Positions 1 to 12,500 of a DNA stretch of 64,000 nt are shown here, in pieces; the first letter of the stretch is position 1; the number at the start of each line of letters is the position of its first letter. Origin of the DNA: Epiperipatus broadwayi. Lineage: Eukaryota; Onychophora; Udeonychophora; Euonychophora; Peripatidae. Location: the NCBI GenBank assembly GCA_028023455.1, contig JAQFVV010012402.1, positions 15,060,483-15,124,482 of the forward strand. Direction: 5' to 3'. Made by a program: the position numbers and the translations under genes. The notes beneath the pieces were generated by a model. The model saw nothing but the letters and a program-made list of their open reading frames with translations, was not told the origin of the DNA and did no database searches.

Positions 1-182
1 GGACTGCATAATTATACGCAGAGAAAATTGTGTGGTGTTTTATTGGTATGACAATTTCATGTTTAAAGCATTACAAAACATGTTTTTTTTTTTTTTTATA
101 AATTTGAGTGGAAAAAAAAACACTTTTTTTTGATATGTTATTTTATTTAAATCCCCATAATCAAAAAACCTGCTATAAGTAA
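1..182 (-). terminator. 3' UTR / polyadenylation region of the BTBD3/6-like gene
   Basis: This stretch follows the stop codon of the BTB-PHR gene on the minus strand. Two AATAAA hexamers are present on that strand, at 147-142 (about 36 bases after the stop) and 44-39. Either could be the poly(A) signal. The first is followed by an A-run and T-rich DNA. No cleavage site can be fixed by eye. Confidence 0.55.
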
Positions 183-1215
183 TTAACCATAAAATATAAG
201 TTCAGGAATTTGTCCTCCTTGGACTCCTGTTCCATTAGTGCTGTCTGATGATGACTGAAATTGAAAAGTCACTTTAGCACTTACAACTTCACTCATCCCT
301 TCCTGACCAAAGTAACTCAGTTCAGTACCATCTAAAATAGCACTGGCTGTATATAAAGTTTCAGGTTCAATCTGAAGTGGATGTTCAAAATAAACTGGAA
401 AGGTAGTGCTAGAACCATCTGAAAAAAATTTTGTTTGATTTTCAGCTAAAATTCGTCCTGACTGTTTTAATTCTATTTTAGCAGAATATTCAGTAGCACC
501 AATACTAGAACCATATAATCCAAATCCAATTATAAAAATTCGTTTATCAGTCAAAAACTGTATGCTATCACATCTGCCTCGATACCGCCATTGATTGCTA
601 CGATAGGCACATGACTGAAATCTGTGACATCGATGCATTTTTAATCCAGTTCGTGGCTTAGTAGGAAAGGCTAATGTAGGCTTATTTTTAGCTGTATAAT
701 AAAGAAAAATGTCTGTTGTCTCTCTTAAAGTTAAAATTCCCGATTGGGCAGCACTGTTGGCAAAATCTTCAAGATTCATTGTAGGTATTCTAATAAGGTA
801 AAGGAGATTTCCAAGTACTTTTCGTTTCATTTCTGGTGTAGGTTCAAGCTCTCGACGTGAGCATTCATTTTCAGTCCACTGAAGTACTGCATCAAATAAT
901 ACAATTTCTTTGCAGTTCAATGTCTCCCGAGAGAGAACAGATTCCAATGTATGATAATCAATGTCTACAAAACCTTCTGATTTCACAGCCATAACAGCCT
1001 GAGCATCAATTACTTCCCAACATCGTTGCATTAACTCAGATTCTTCAAACAATCGACTTTGACTTAAAAGAAGACAAGAATTTTTAGCTGTTAAACTAGT
1101 TTCTAAATAATTAACACAAGCACGTGCTAAATGAGGCACAATATATTTTTTAGCTGCATAGAGAGTAGCAAGGACAGTATCAGCTTCCAAGTCTATTTCA
1201 TCACAGTACAGATAC
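183..1215 (-). CDS. BTBD3/BTBD6: BTBD3/BTBD6-like protein, exon 3 (end of BTB, BACK and PHR domains)
   Basis: This is the last coding exon of a BTB-BACK-PHR protein. Proteins of this family are adaptors for Cullin-3 ubiquitin ligases; BTBD6 is known for a role in neuronal differentiation, and the Drosophila homologue is lute. The exon starts after a TTTCTTTCAG acceptor and completes the split Lys138 codon. It gives residues 139-481: the end of BTB (YLYCDEIDLE, KKYIVPHLARACVNYLE), BACK (about 179-320, with SQSRLFEE, RCWEVIDAQA and LYLIRIPTM), and PHR (about 333-481, with RCHRFQSCAYRSNQWRYRG, GLYGSS, ELSYFGQEGM and GTGVQGGQIPELIFYG). The frame is open throughout and ends in TAA at 185-183. All key family blocks are present, and the 481-residue total is close to human BTBD6. 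I cannot tell BTBD3 from BTBD6 orthology; an invertebrate would normally have one gene for both. Confidence 0.96.
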
Positions 1216-1822
1216 CTGAAAGAAAAAATATATATATATATATCAAAATTTCAGAAAAAAAGAATATAAAAAGAGCAAATGTTTTTATTTATTAATACTT
1301 TATATTCATATAAATTTTAAATCTACATTATTATTAGATATTATCATGTCAGCATCAATTCCAGGTGATATGAATATCATTTCTCTAAAATGATGTCTTC
1401 ACAAAAGCATCTTTATTATTATGATTATAGAGTACATCCATCTTATTGCTTGTACTTTTTTATTTCCTTCACTGACTTTTCCAATTATTATAAACTTTTC
1501 TAATGAATTACATAGTATCATGATATGATCAAAATTAAACCATTTCAATCTGGTCAAGTTTCCATTTGTTCATTTTCTTTGCTATCTTTAGAATTCTCAA
1601 GTTTTTACCGATACTATAATTCAAAAGCATCAAAGATCATTCCAACCTCTTTATCAGCAATTAACTTTTATATATGTTGTAGAATAAAAATGAAACATGT
1701 AAAGTAATTGCGGATAATGATTTTGCTACATTGCACAATCTTTTGTAAAAGATAAAGTTAACTGCTAAAACATTTTTGTTGTGGCTATAATCATGCTAAT
1801 TAGGCCAATTCAGGCTTATGTG
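1216..1822. other. Non-coding intron DNA
   Basis: AT-rich sequence directly after exon 3, with a short TATA microsatellite at about 1230-1242. A 60-codon open frame on the plus strand has no recognisable composition or motif. I see nothing functional beyond the splice acceptor. Confidence 0.6.
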
Positions 1823-2246
1823 TATTATCATCATCATCATTTTCAACTATTGTTGATTGAATGCAGGATGGTCTCTCCGAGTTTAATCTAGTTATTCCAA
1901 TTATTAGCCTCTCTCCTACATTTCATACCAGCAAACTTCCTTATTTCATACATTCATCTTATACATGGTCTGTTTCTAGTCTTTTACAATCTCGTAGGAA
2001 TCCACTTTAAGATTGCAACTATCTATATACTATCATCTCTTCTAGCAATATGACCAGTCCAGATACCTTTCAGTCTTTTAATTCTTTCAATGATATTCTT
2101 TTAACCATGTAATTTATTTTTGATCCTTTCTTGTTATTCCTAACATATATCTCTCCATACTTAGTTGACTGGTCTGAAAACTCATACAGCTCTTGTGTTA
2201 AGTGTCCAAGTCTCAGATCTATAAGTAAGAATTGATAAAGCATATT

Positions 2247-2459
2247 ATTAACAACCTTTCTTTTGGAAAATACATAGGTATATATCCTTTTAATATTTAC
2301 ATCTATCAAAAGGCATTCCACCCAAGTTTAATTTATAATTAATTTCATCCATTAACAACCCTTCTTTTGGAAAACACATAGGTATATATCCTTTTAATAT
2401 TTACATCTATCAAAAGGCACTCTACCCAAGTTTAATTTATAATTAATTTCATCCATAAT
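2247..2459. repeat. Tandem duplication, two units of about 104 bp
   Basis: Two adjacent copies begin at 2247 and 2351, both opening with ATTAACAACC. They share the blocks CTTTTGGAAAA and ATTTACATCTATCAAAAGGC with only a few differences. The duplication lies in the decayed LINE-C and looks younger than the LINE itself. Confidence 0.88.
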
Positions 2460-2687
2460 GTTTCCATCTGTAATAATTAATAATCTAACCAATATATTTA
2501 CAGTTCTTAACTTCTAATTAAGTTTATCAATCTTTATTTTCTTATTTTGAGAAAATCCATTGAACATTACTTTATACTATTTAGCATTTATCTTTAATCC
2601 CAACTCTTGCAACACTTTCCGAGGATTTACAAAATCTAGATGATTTAAATTCCCATTTGTTTTTACTTCCTTACCTTTCCATTTTCT

Positions 2688-2888
2688 TTCACAAAATAGT
2701 TCTTGTAAAATTACTATAAAACATTTTGGATATATAGAATCATCCTGTCATATCCTTCTCAATGTTAACCTTCTTAGTATCATTATCATTCACAAAATAG
2801 TTCTTATAAAATTACTATAAAACGTTTTGGAAATATGGAATTAACCTATCATATAGATTTTTCAATATTAACCTTCTTAGTATCACTT
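2688..2888. repeat. Tandem duplication, two units of about 101 bp
   Basis: Copies start at 2688 and 2789 with TTCACAAAATAGTTCTT and both end near AACCTTCTTAGTATCA. They are more diverged than the 2247-2459 pair. This is a second local duplication inside the same dead LINE. Confidence 0.82.
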
Positions 2889-3930
2889 ACTATGTAATCT
2901 AATCAACACTGTTGTATTTTGATAAATATTTGTTAATATATGATAATATCCTTCACCTATATCTTGATGATCCAATTGTAGAAATACTTATAGAATCAAA
3001 TGCCTATTCATAAACTACAAATCCAAAACATAATAGCAACTTATATTCATTCATTGGTTTTTTCTATAACTTTTCTCAATACTTGGACAGGATTCACTAT
3101 GCTAAAGCCAATTTTAAATCCAGTTGGCTCTTTTGGATGGTTAAAATCTAAAATTCACTGTTGACGAGTTGTAATTATCTTAGTAAAAATTTTGTATAGA
3201 ATTCGTAAAAGATATAGGTTCATAATTTCTTATATCTTCTTTATCATTTTTTTAAGCATTAATATTATTATTGCATTCTTCCAATCATCAATTACATCTT
3301 TACTTTGTCAATAATTTTTCTATTTCTTCATCTGCTACTTTTAAGATATTGATTATAATTCTATTATTACCTGGAGCTTTTCCCTTCTCCATAGATTACA
3401 TTTATTACTATGTTTCACTTCTTCATTTAAAATGCTGGGCAATTCAAAAGATATCATAATGTAAAAAAATATTTTGTTTTTTTGTTCTTTATTGCTATAT
3501 ATTTCTTTCCAAAATTCTTCTACACATTTAATAATATCATTTCTCTTTTTAGTAATACCAAGATTTTGTTTTACACTTGTGAGATGTTTATTGTCTTTCA
3601 TAGATTTCCTTGCTAATTCACAATTATATTTTCTTATATCATTATTAACTCTTTTTCATAACATTTTACAAAACTTTAGATATTCAATTCTTCTTAATGA
3701 ATAATTTTTAACATTTTTCATATTCTTTCTTTTCTTCATACATGGCATTACTTCAGTAGAAAATTTATTAGCAAATTGCTGCTTCTTTTTACCAGTTTCT
3801 TCTATAGCAGTTCTTAATAGTGTATCAGTTATTTTCCTATTAATTTCATTCAAATCTGAACCCTCTTCAAAATCTGTTATTTTAAAATAATTTGAAATTT
3901 CTAATTTAAATTCATTGGTATTATAACGGT

Positions 3931-6640
3931 ATGAAAAATAGAGCTGCTTTAACCTAATCTAGAGATTCAGGTAGAGGGGATTCGAACTCACCTACTCCTC
4001 CAGATTACTACTAAGCGACTTACTTCCCAAACCTCACTAGAATTTCTTTTTCATGTATGACCAGTGGTCAGGGAGAGATGAGATCCTAAAGGGATATTTT
4101 AATAAAGAAATTCAGGTTTAGACTATATATTGACACAGACAAGATATTGATGAGATTAATAAATGAAAGTTTATTGTTCAATTAAAAGAAACGACAATTT
4201 GAGGAAATAATTAACAAAACAAATGTTGCAAGTTATTTTCTTGCATTTACAGACATGGATATGTATTGATATGCATGAGAAAGATCCACTTAATATAATT
4301 AAACAATAGTACGATAATTACAGAACAATATATTAGTCAATAACTGGGTGCTTTACTTTAAAGGAGGGATACAGGAAAACATAACCCTAGGGTAAAATTA
4401 AAAAAAAACAAAGACAATTGATTAAAACAAAACTAGTCAAATAGATTAAGGCCATGTTCAAATATAGCCTGCATTTAAATAACAAAGTATAGAAATCCCC
4501 CCCCCCCTAATGGACACTTCTCAGACTTACTCAGCAATATTTTGAGCATATTACAAAGTTAAGGTTTTATCTATAATGAAATGAAACATTACTGTGGTCC
4601 TTGATGATTTAATTGTATAAGATTAGAAGCAAGTCTCGAAGGTACAAAGTTTTTTATACATATGGCCAACTTGAGGTCTGGATAGCACCCCCGGTTCTAA
4701 CACAAGAGTTAGAGAGATGGAGTCCATTCGCCTACAGCATGATCCGAGCTCAGGATGGAGTATATGTGCTTGTTTCTAGTAGTAATATTTGAAAAAGGGT
4801 CGAGATCCAATGTATCATCAATGGCAATCTCGAAGCGGTGTTAGCCTATGAATGAAAGATGACAGGAGCTATGGATATGTGCCAAGACCCCACACAAACC
4901 ACCGAGTAGCACAAGATAACAGAAAATGCGGTCAACTGACCGTTAAGCTTTAAAACCTTAGGTAAAATATACGTATATGAAATAATATGACTTCAAAATC
5001 TTTATGAGATTGAGAGAATATCTACTATTAGAAATAATTACTTTGCACCTTTTCTAACATTAAAATATATAAAAAGATAGGTATATTAATTAAACACTAT
5101 TTAACTAGTTCACCCTTAGAGTTAATAAAGATTTAATATTTTTAATTTACACTTATATAACTGTACTGTACCCTCACTTATATTTAATCAAATTATAAAC
5201 ACTTAAGCTATATCTGTTTTAGACAAATAGATATATATTGGTAAAACCCAGATTGATCTTAAGAAAGTCTAAAAAATACAAGACAGGATTGGATCTTTCT
5301 TACAAAATGCATAAAATTGAACATTTTAATATATATACCCGAATGTTATTTTCTTTTATATTTCTAAGTATGAATTAAATAGAAACATTGAATTATTTAA
5401 AAAAAAAAAAAAGACAATTGCTCTGCATTTTCTCTCTTTCTAAATTTATTCAGAGTTTTAATAAATCTGAAATATTTCCGTATTTAATAGTGGTCAAACG
5501 AATAGAAATAAATTATATTAGATTATTTCTCACTTCCAGTTCCTCCAATATATATATGTTTATGCCAAGCCATAAGAAAGAAATCATGTTTCTTTCTTTA
5601 AAGAAAAATATAAGTATTATACAATTCAAGTAATGAATAATGGCAATCCATTACTAAAAAAAAAGATTTACGTATATATTAATAGGATTAACAATTGCCA
5701 TTATACTGGTCAAATAAAAAAAATAACAATGAAAATGCTAAAAATTCTCAGGCTATATATATATTAACACATTATTCTTATAACATAAATGACTTTAAGT
5801 TTATAGTTAAACCAACATAAAATACAAAGGGAAAATTAAAGTTACCGGTAATGATTTAAGATTGCGTACGTCTTTATTAAAAGGCCACGAAGACATTCTG
5901 GTCAGCAGTCAGTACTGATAGTTTATGCTGATTTCTGTCCTCGGTTATACATTTATAGCAGCAGGAAATTGTCAGGCAAAATTATTCTGGCACACTACAT
6001 TTCTTGGGTTTTCCAAGCTCCAGCAGACAGGAAAACAATTGGAAGATAGAGGAAAAAGTCTACTCCACCATTTTTCTTATAGCACCCATTTTAAGTTCTT
6101 CTCTCCTTGTCTATAGAATGCTGGTGGTTTTAGAATTTATTCAGCAAGAGGCTAAGATATTTTCTTCGTTGCAGAGAGTTCATTCCGAAAAAGTTAATTT
6201 TATTTCTTTTCCAATAAAATATCTTTGTGACTGATTTCAGTCCAAGCTGTAGAGCTGAGCCAGGTAAAAGAGAGCGAACAATAGGCAAGTTTTCAATTTA
6301 TACTAAGCTTGTTAGCCATCTTACATTCCAATCCCATTGTTCTGCTACCTTATTTTTAACTGCAGTGTTTTTTAATTAATTATTCTTATCTAACTAATCT
6401 TTTTCTCTAATGAGTTCTAGAAATTTTATTTTGTTATCTAAAATAAAATCTTTTCATTTTATTTTCTAACATTTACGGAATGTTTTTAAAGTTTTTACTT
6501 ACTTTAAATTTAGTCTACATTCATTGTGGTTGGACTCAGGGTCTTTAGTTAAACCACAGTGAATGGTGAAGCAAACATATATATATATTCCACGTGTATA
6601 TATGTATAGCTTCAGTATGTTTCTAAAGGTTAGGAATATC
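3931..6640. mobile_element. Unassigned 2.7 kb insertion splitting LINE-C
   Basis: The LINE-C endonuclease ends near 6640 and its pre-RT linker resumes near 3925, so about 2.7 kb of foreign DNA separates two parts that should adjoin. About 4000-4980 is less AT-rich than its surroundings and contains a possible tRNA B-box-like string on the minus strand (GAGTTCGAATCCCC, about 3990). The rest is AT-rich. A small hairpin (TTCATTGTGGTT and its near complement) lies at about 6517-6558. No coding frame, long terminal repeat or clear target duplication is visible. Confidence 0.5.
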
Positions 6641-7430
6641 AAATATGAATATTGTTTACCATAATAATTTTTGTCTTTCTAGTTGCGCATTAACAGATGT
6701 TACATTTCATTAATTGATGATCACTTCCTGTTTGAATTTGTTAAGAACATTACAAACTTGAAATACATATTTTCTATTAGTCAAAATATAATCCACTTCT
6801 GCTTCAAGATCAATTTCCATATAGTATTTTTCTAAAGAAAGAATTCATAATATATAGATATTTTTTTTTTAGCAAACTCCATAAGTCAGTATTGTCCCTC
6901 ATTTCTATTGCTATAACCAAATTTATCCAGAGCACTTTAACATTTACAAATTCTAGCATTAAAGTCTTCTATAACAATTTTAAAAGATTGTTTAGTCTAA
7001 TCAAAAGTCTTTTTTGTACATCCATACAAAAATCCTCTACTTCTTCATCACAATGAGAACTTGCTGGGAAAAAAACTGAATTATCCACATTGACATCTTT
7101 AATTAAGTTGAATAACTAATCTTGCCATTCTGTCTGATACCACAATGTTGTTTATCCATCTTTATTTATAATGAAACACACTTCACTTGTGCTTCCAATA
7201 TTTGTCTTTTCTAGTGAAGTATATGTTCACTTTTTAAATAAAATGTCTTTTCACCTTTTATTCTACCTTCACAAAGTTCAACAATGTCATATTTAATATT
7301 AGACAGTTCTTCTAATTTGTGCAATGTTCCTTTACTTGAAAGTGATCTATAGTTGTATATACCTAAATAAAAAGTCATCATTGAATGGCAGCTTACGTTC
7401 ACAATCAGGGGTTTCTTAGTACCTTCCATC
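6640..7430 (-). pseudogene. Decayed RTE-like LINE (LINE-C), endonuclease part
   Basis: The minus-strand frame 7429-7211 reads as the start of an apurinic-type LINE endonuclease (LGIYNYRSLSSKGTLHKLEE, IKYDIVELCE, FYLKSEHIL). This matches the GTxNxRTL and DIxGLxEVR blocks seen in RTE-type elements. A later block at about 6840-6640 keeps the DYILTNRKYVF signature and the region of the SDH catalytic motif, in broken frames. Continuation into the RT part is interrupted by the 3931-6640 insertion. Confidence 0.68.
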
Positions 7431-8800
7431 TTTGGTTACCAACCACTACCCTGGATGGCAATTCTATAGTCTCCTAGGAAATTTGTATGTCATGATTATA
7501 AATATCTATTTTTAAAAAAAAATTAATCCACACACATAAGCATTATGCCTTTAAGAAAGCACAACTGATATTTCAGTTAAGAACTATCAGATAACTAGAA
7601 GATCATGATGTTTCTTAATCTTAAACACAAGAGGTAAAAAGCCAATAAATTCACTGCATTGGGTCATGCATGTTGGTGAGCAACCCATTCATGTTTACAT
7701 ATTACATGAATAATCAATCATATAGTAATAACAGCTGCAATGACAAAAATTAATGGAGACTTTAGGAATTTGCCCTACTTGATTCCTTTAAGACCTAAAA
7801 AAAAAATTCTAAGGGTCTCCTTTCAATTAACAGCAAATTCCCTTCTGCAGTACCATGTGTGTACTGACCATAAATAAAATAATAACCACATAACTTTTAT
7901 ATATGAATTGACTTTTTAAAAGTGGCACTTATTAAAGCTATAAAGTTGTCATTAAAATAATTCAATCCCAGAGTGCCATTCATTTAATTCTAAACAGAAG
8001 TATATAAAATCTTCACACACAAACATATCAAATTCCGTTTTTATTTACCAGTATTTGTTTTCATGTTAGCTAGAAACTCTGTTGAATATGTATATAAGAG
8101 TAAAATAATTCAAATATCTTAAAACAATATTTAAATAAATTTATAATAATTCAAAAATAAAGCTGAATAATTTTATTAATTAATTAGTAATAAAAATTAT
8201 AGTCTAAAATAAACATTCACACACATAAATAGATTATCATACTGACATAGCTACAAAAAAAAAAAACCCCATAGATATTAATTTTTTAATTAGACGGAAA
8301 CAATAACTCTAGCAATGCTTAAATTATATGCCTATCTAGTTTATATATATAAAAGTTAACTTGACTTAGTAGATACATCGTATCATATACGCATGCATTT
8401 AGTAATAAATAATATTTCAATTATTTAAGAATTAATTAGCCAAAAATTATACACTCACATTATTCTTTTGGAAATATAATTCTTTGCACATATGTGTTTG
8501 CATACAGATAATATAAAATTATTCATTATTTAATATTTTAAATTTCCAATTATTTTCTAATATAAAAATTGTTATAGTAGCAAATACTTCGATGAAATAC
8601 CTCATAAAAGTATTTGATCATAATTAATTTATGTGAATTTATTCAGTTAACATTTTTCTAAGTATAAATTCACCAATAATTTTTTTATAAACATGGATGA
8701 ATTTTGTGTAATAAATGAATTAAAAAAAACCAAAACTGTCACCGTTCTAAATTTCATTTTCTCTCTTGTGATTTTTTTCATGAGACTGATACTACTAATG
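7431..8800. other. AT-rich intron DNA, no gene seen
   Basis: AT-rich sequence with short A/T runs and one C-containing A-run at about 8252-8271. I found no coding frame with recognisable motifs, no tandem array and no clear inverted repeat. Confidence 0.5.
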
Positions 8801-8918
8801 TTTTTTTTTTTTTTTTCATATGTCATAGCATCGGCCGGGACGCGAACCCACAACCGTCTGCAACCAACTACTTGCTTGCAAGGCGGTTGCGATGACCTCT
8901 CGGCTAACAACGCATGAC
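8801..8918 (-). mobile_element. tRNA-derived SINE, copy 1
   Basis: On the minus strand a roughly 100-bp tRNA-like unit begins at 8918 with GTCATGCG. It has an A box (TAGCCGAGAGG), a B box (GGTTCGCGTCC) and an acceptor-stem-like 3' end (GCTATGACAT). It closes with CATATG plus an A-tail, seen as T-run 8816-8801. There is almost no body between the tRNA part and the tail. A short ATGTTTTT match on both sides may be the target duplication, but the T-run makes this uncertain. Related copies are at 28429, 45719 and 58687. Confidence 0.88.
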
Positions 8919-9438
8919 CGATGTTTTTGGTTTATTTTTGATAAATTTCAAATTCTTTGGAATTCCTGCACTCTAATTCACATTAATATATCAGCCATTT
9001 TAACATTGATGAGCTAGTAGCCCATTTAAATTATAAACTTTTTATTCAAAGTTATTTCCCTGGTTGGAAAAATTACAATGACTATCATTTTTATCTTTTA
9101 AAATCTCTTTAACAAATAATTAATTTAACTTCTATATGCATTTATTTGACTTGCACTGTTTTTTAAGTCTGGTAAAATAAAATCTGATAACTCAATTTCC
9201 AGTTTTCTCAATTTCTGAATTAGTTCAAACTTTGCATACGTTACTCATAGTATACATTATTTTGAGTTTGCAAACCCTTTTAGCCAAACATCAGTGAAAA
9301 ATTTAAATTTTTAATTTTATATGTTTACATAAAACTAAAATGTAAAAAATACAAAAATAAAAAATTAAAGAATCACTTTTATTCACATAAATCCATTAGA
9401 AATAAAAAATAAATTTTCTTTTAATAATCATTAGCATT

Positions 9439-9542
9439 AACTTGCAAATAACATCCACTTTCTTCTATCAACTTAAATTTATTCATCAGATAAAAAGTGA
9501 CAACTAAATTAGCATGATATAAGTGGATATTATTTGCAAGTT
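9439..9542. mobile_element. Short palindromic MITE-like element
   Basis: The left arm, starting AACTTGCAAATAACATCCAC, pairs with the right arm ending TTATTTGCAAGTT, about 22 bases per arm with one or two mismatches. The loop is about 60 bases. No coding capacity. Flanks are AT-rich, so a TA-type duplication cannot be judged. Confidence 0.6.
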
Positions 9543-12500
9543 TATTTAAATTATTTTTTGCCCCTTGCTTTTATTAGCAAAAGCTAAAAAAAAAAAAACT
9601 TTTTAGTTTTTGATGTGTTATGTGAATAAAAGTATTTAATTTTTTTTAAAATACTTTTTTCAGGATAGTAACTTTTTTTTAGGAGAAATAAGGAAATGAT
9701 TTTCCTTTTTTAAAGCAATTTAAAGATGACTGAAGTACTTTTTCCATTGATAATGTGCATTTGTTTATATCTCTTTACACAGCTTTTCCTTAACATTTCA
9801 GAAAGTATGCAAATATATACGCCTATTATTGGGTTTCTTCCTGTCAGCAGCAGATATTTCTGATCTGTGTTTATATACATATGTAGATCTCGGCTTCATA
9901 TAGATAACCTTAATGTTATGATTAAATGAAACAGACAATTGCTTGAACATGGAAATGTTATATTGTTTGAACTTAATGCATAACAAACAGTGATAGCAAT
10001 GAATATTATGATGAATATAGAAAAGATTTTCAATATGTATTTCTACTTGGTAATAAACTCTAACTAGTGTGAAGTTCTGATAGTAACAAAAGTATACTTT
10101 GCAAACTTCTAAGTTAAAATGTGCCTCAGTTTGTAATCCGATAACTGTTTTTCCATCTTTTCATATTCATAAAAGAAAATCATTTTATATACTTTTGATT
10201 AGGGATAAAAATCATTTCTTAATTAAAATTTATTTTATAATCCTATTTTGACACAAAATAAATTTAAATTAAGTTTTCTAATTTACACGATCATTAAAAC
10301 AATACCCTCTGCTTTCTTTTGTAATAATTAATAATTCAGCTTTATTTTTGTCAGAATTAAAAATTAAATAATCTATTTATCAGATATATCTTTTATTTAC
10401 TTTTACATAGTTTATTTCTTTTAAATTTTACACATAGACCTTTTAATATTCCTAAAGATAACTGTATGTATGGGCACAGTTCTCCTTTTCATTTATATAA
10501 GTTAAATACATACACACTTATTCTATCATGATTACTCATCTAATGTGTTATGTGTAGAAAACATTACTGTCTCAATATATATATTGGCATATTATAGTCT
10601 CATGAAATGAGGGCCCAGTAATATATATATATATTGCCAATTACATTGATTAAAAATATATAAAAAAGATGTCAAAAGTTATATGTAAATGTTTTTAAAC
10701 ATAAAGATAAAATTATACTTTTTCATTTTATATTTTTATTTGTTATTTTTAAATCTATTCTAATAGATATAAATTTTGATTTAGCAATTATTTAATAATA
10801 ATAATTAAAAAAATGAAAAGCACTCAATGCAAGAAAACAAAAGGAAAAAAAATAAATCACATAAAAGAAGCTTTTTTAAAACAAAAAAATGTTAAAAGTT
10901 ACCATAAGCCATAAAGTACAAGGCTTTTGTAGATCATTCAGAATATTGGCAATTAAAGTAAAAATATGATAAATGGATGGAAAAATAATGAACCTACTGT
11001 TTAAAATTTCATTGGAATGGCTAACCTTTCATTGACTTAAAAAAAGCCATGTTTTTAATCACCATTATACATAAATTCCCCAAAATAATTGTGTTTGTTC
11101 CTGCCAGATAGTAAATTTATGTATACTAAATGTAATCAATGACACCTCATAAAATAAGCACTTGAAATCTATATAAAATGTCTACAATTGTACAAGTACA
11201 TTTTATTTACATTCAAAAACAAATCTATACTTAAAGTTATTTTGGAACACTATCTTTTATTAATATTAAAATATAAATTTATATAAAAAAGATAATTAAT
11301 TTTATAACTGATTAATCTGAATCAATTAATTATCTTTTAGTTTAAAATTTAATCTGTAGATAAAAATAATTTTAACAATGTTTGAATATTTGTAAATTAT
11401 ATGAAGAAATATATATATACTTGTTTATTTTCAAATCACATAATATAAAATACAAAGAAAACAATTGTCAATATACCTTAGTTAAGCTGTATTAAATTTC
11501 TATTTGAATATTTTATGATTTTCTATTCAAATTTATTTTTTATATTAGCATATTTGCCTTTCTTTTCAATCAGGATAATAATAACTTTCATATTATTTTG
11601 AAATTAATTTTGTGAAACTAAAGATTAAATTTATAAAATAGTAAACATAAAGCTAGCTAAAGATTTTATTAAATATTTTCTTAATCCTCATAGCAACTGC
11701 ATTATCTTTTCTATATTCTAACTTCAAATATTATTTGCCTACACTTATTCTAATTAACTCAGAGATTCTTTTATATATTTGTAAATCTGTTTTATTATTT
11801 AATTTATTATTATTAAAAAACTTTACTATTTTCTTTCTTGTTCTGAATAATTTTTTAGTTTTCCCAAATTGCTGAGTTTAAAATCTGGGAAATGTTAATG
11901 GTTTGGATGTAAATGCACAATACTGCCTAAGTTAAAAAAAACATTTAGCTTCAATTTTGCTGTGATACCATCTATAAATATAGCTGATGACAAATTTGAT
12001 TGCCTAGGCTATATTATGATAGGTATGCACACATAAAAGTGCAGTTACACAAAAATTGACAATTCACATTCATAGACATTCAGGGATGTTAACTAATTAT
12101 TACATAAAATTAATATAAGTTAGCAGGAATTCTGCCACTCCAATATGGTTATCATTATATTTCAAGGCATTTCTTATTTGAACAATTATAAAACAGAACC
12201 CAAAGAACTGTACCTAATAGTCAGTTCTTTAGATTCTGTTTTATTTAGCACGGTGAGTTAATTATCGTACAAAGCTATTAACAAAATAATACGATTTGAA
12301 AAGTATAATACTATAAAATAAAAATATTACTGTAGAATTTTATGTTTTCTAAGATAATTTTTAAACATGTTTTCCTAAAGAGTAAGTAAATTGCCTCTTT
12401 TCTCTTTCTAGAAAAATAACCAAAACTGATCTATCATAATTTCTTATATTTCAGCTAATTAGATATGCAAAAAGCAGAAGCTTAATTCTTACTACATTTT

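Larger units (their letters stand above)
1823..3930 (-). pseudogene. Decayed RTE-like LINE (LINE-C), reverse-transcriptase and 3' part
   Basis: Read on the minus strand, broken frames still carry LINE features. A pre-RT linker lies at about 3925-3660 (KITDTLLRTAIEETGKKK). A start-of-RT segment lies at about 3600-3380 (RNDIIKCVEEFWKEIYS, then LPSILNEEV). The C-terminal part at about 2320-1850 ends in a stretch resembling the RPxTRWxDEIKKxAGxKW endings of RTE-type elements. The 3' end is a (GATGAT)n-like tail at about 1841-1823, a common tail type for such LINEs. Many stops and shifts are present, so the copy is dead. The 5' (endonuclease) part lies at 6640-7430, separated by an insertion. The clade is inferred from motif style, not from alignment. 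Confidence 0.7.

Noticed and set aside
1186-1190. Translation start of the PHR-containing frame at 1190
   Set aside because: That codon is an internal Leu of the conserved EIDLEADTV block. The exon continues to the splice acceptor at 1216.
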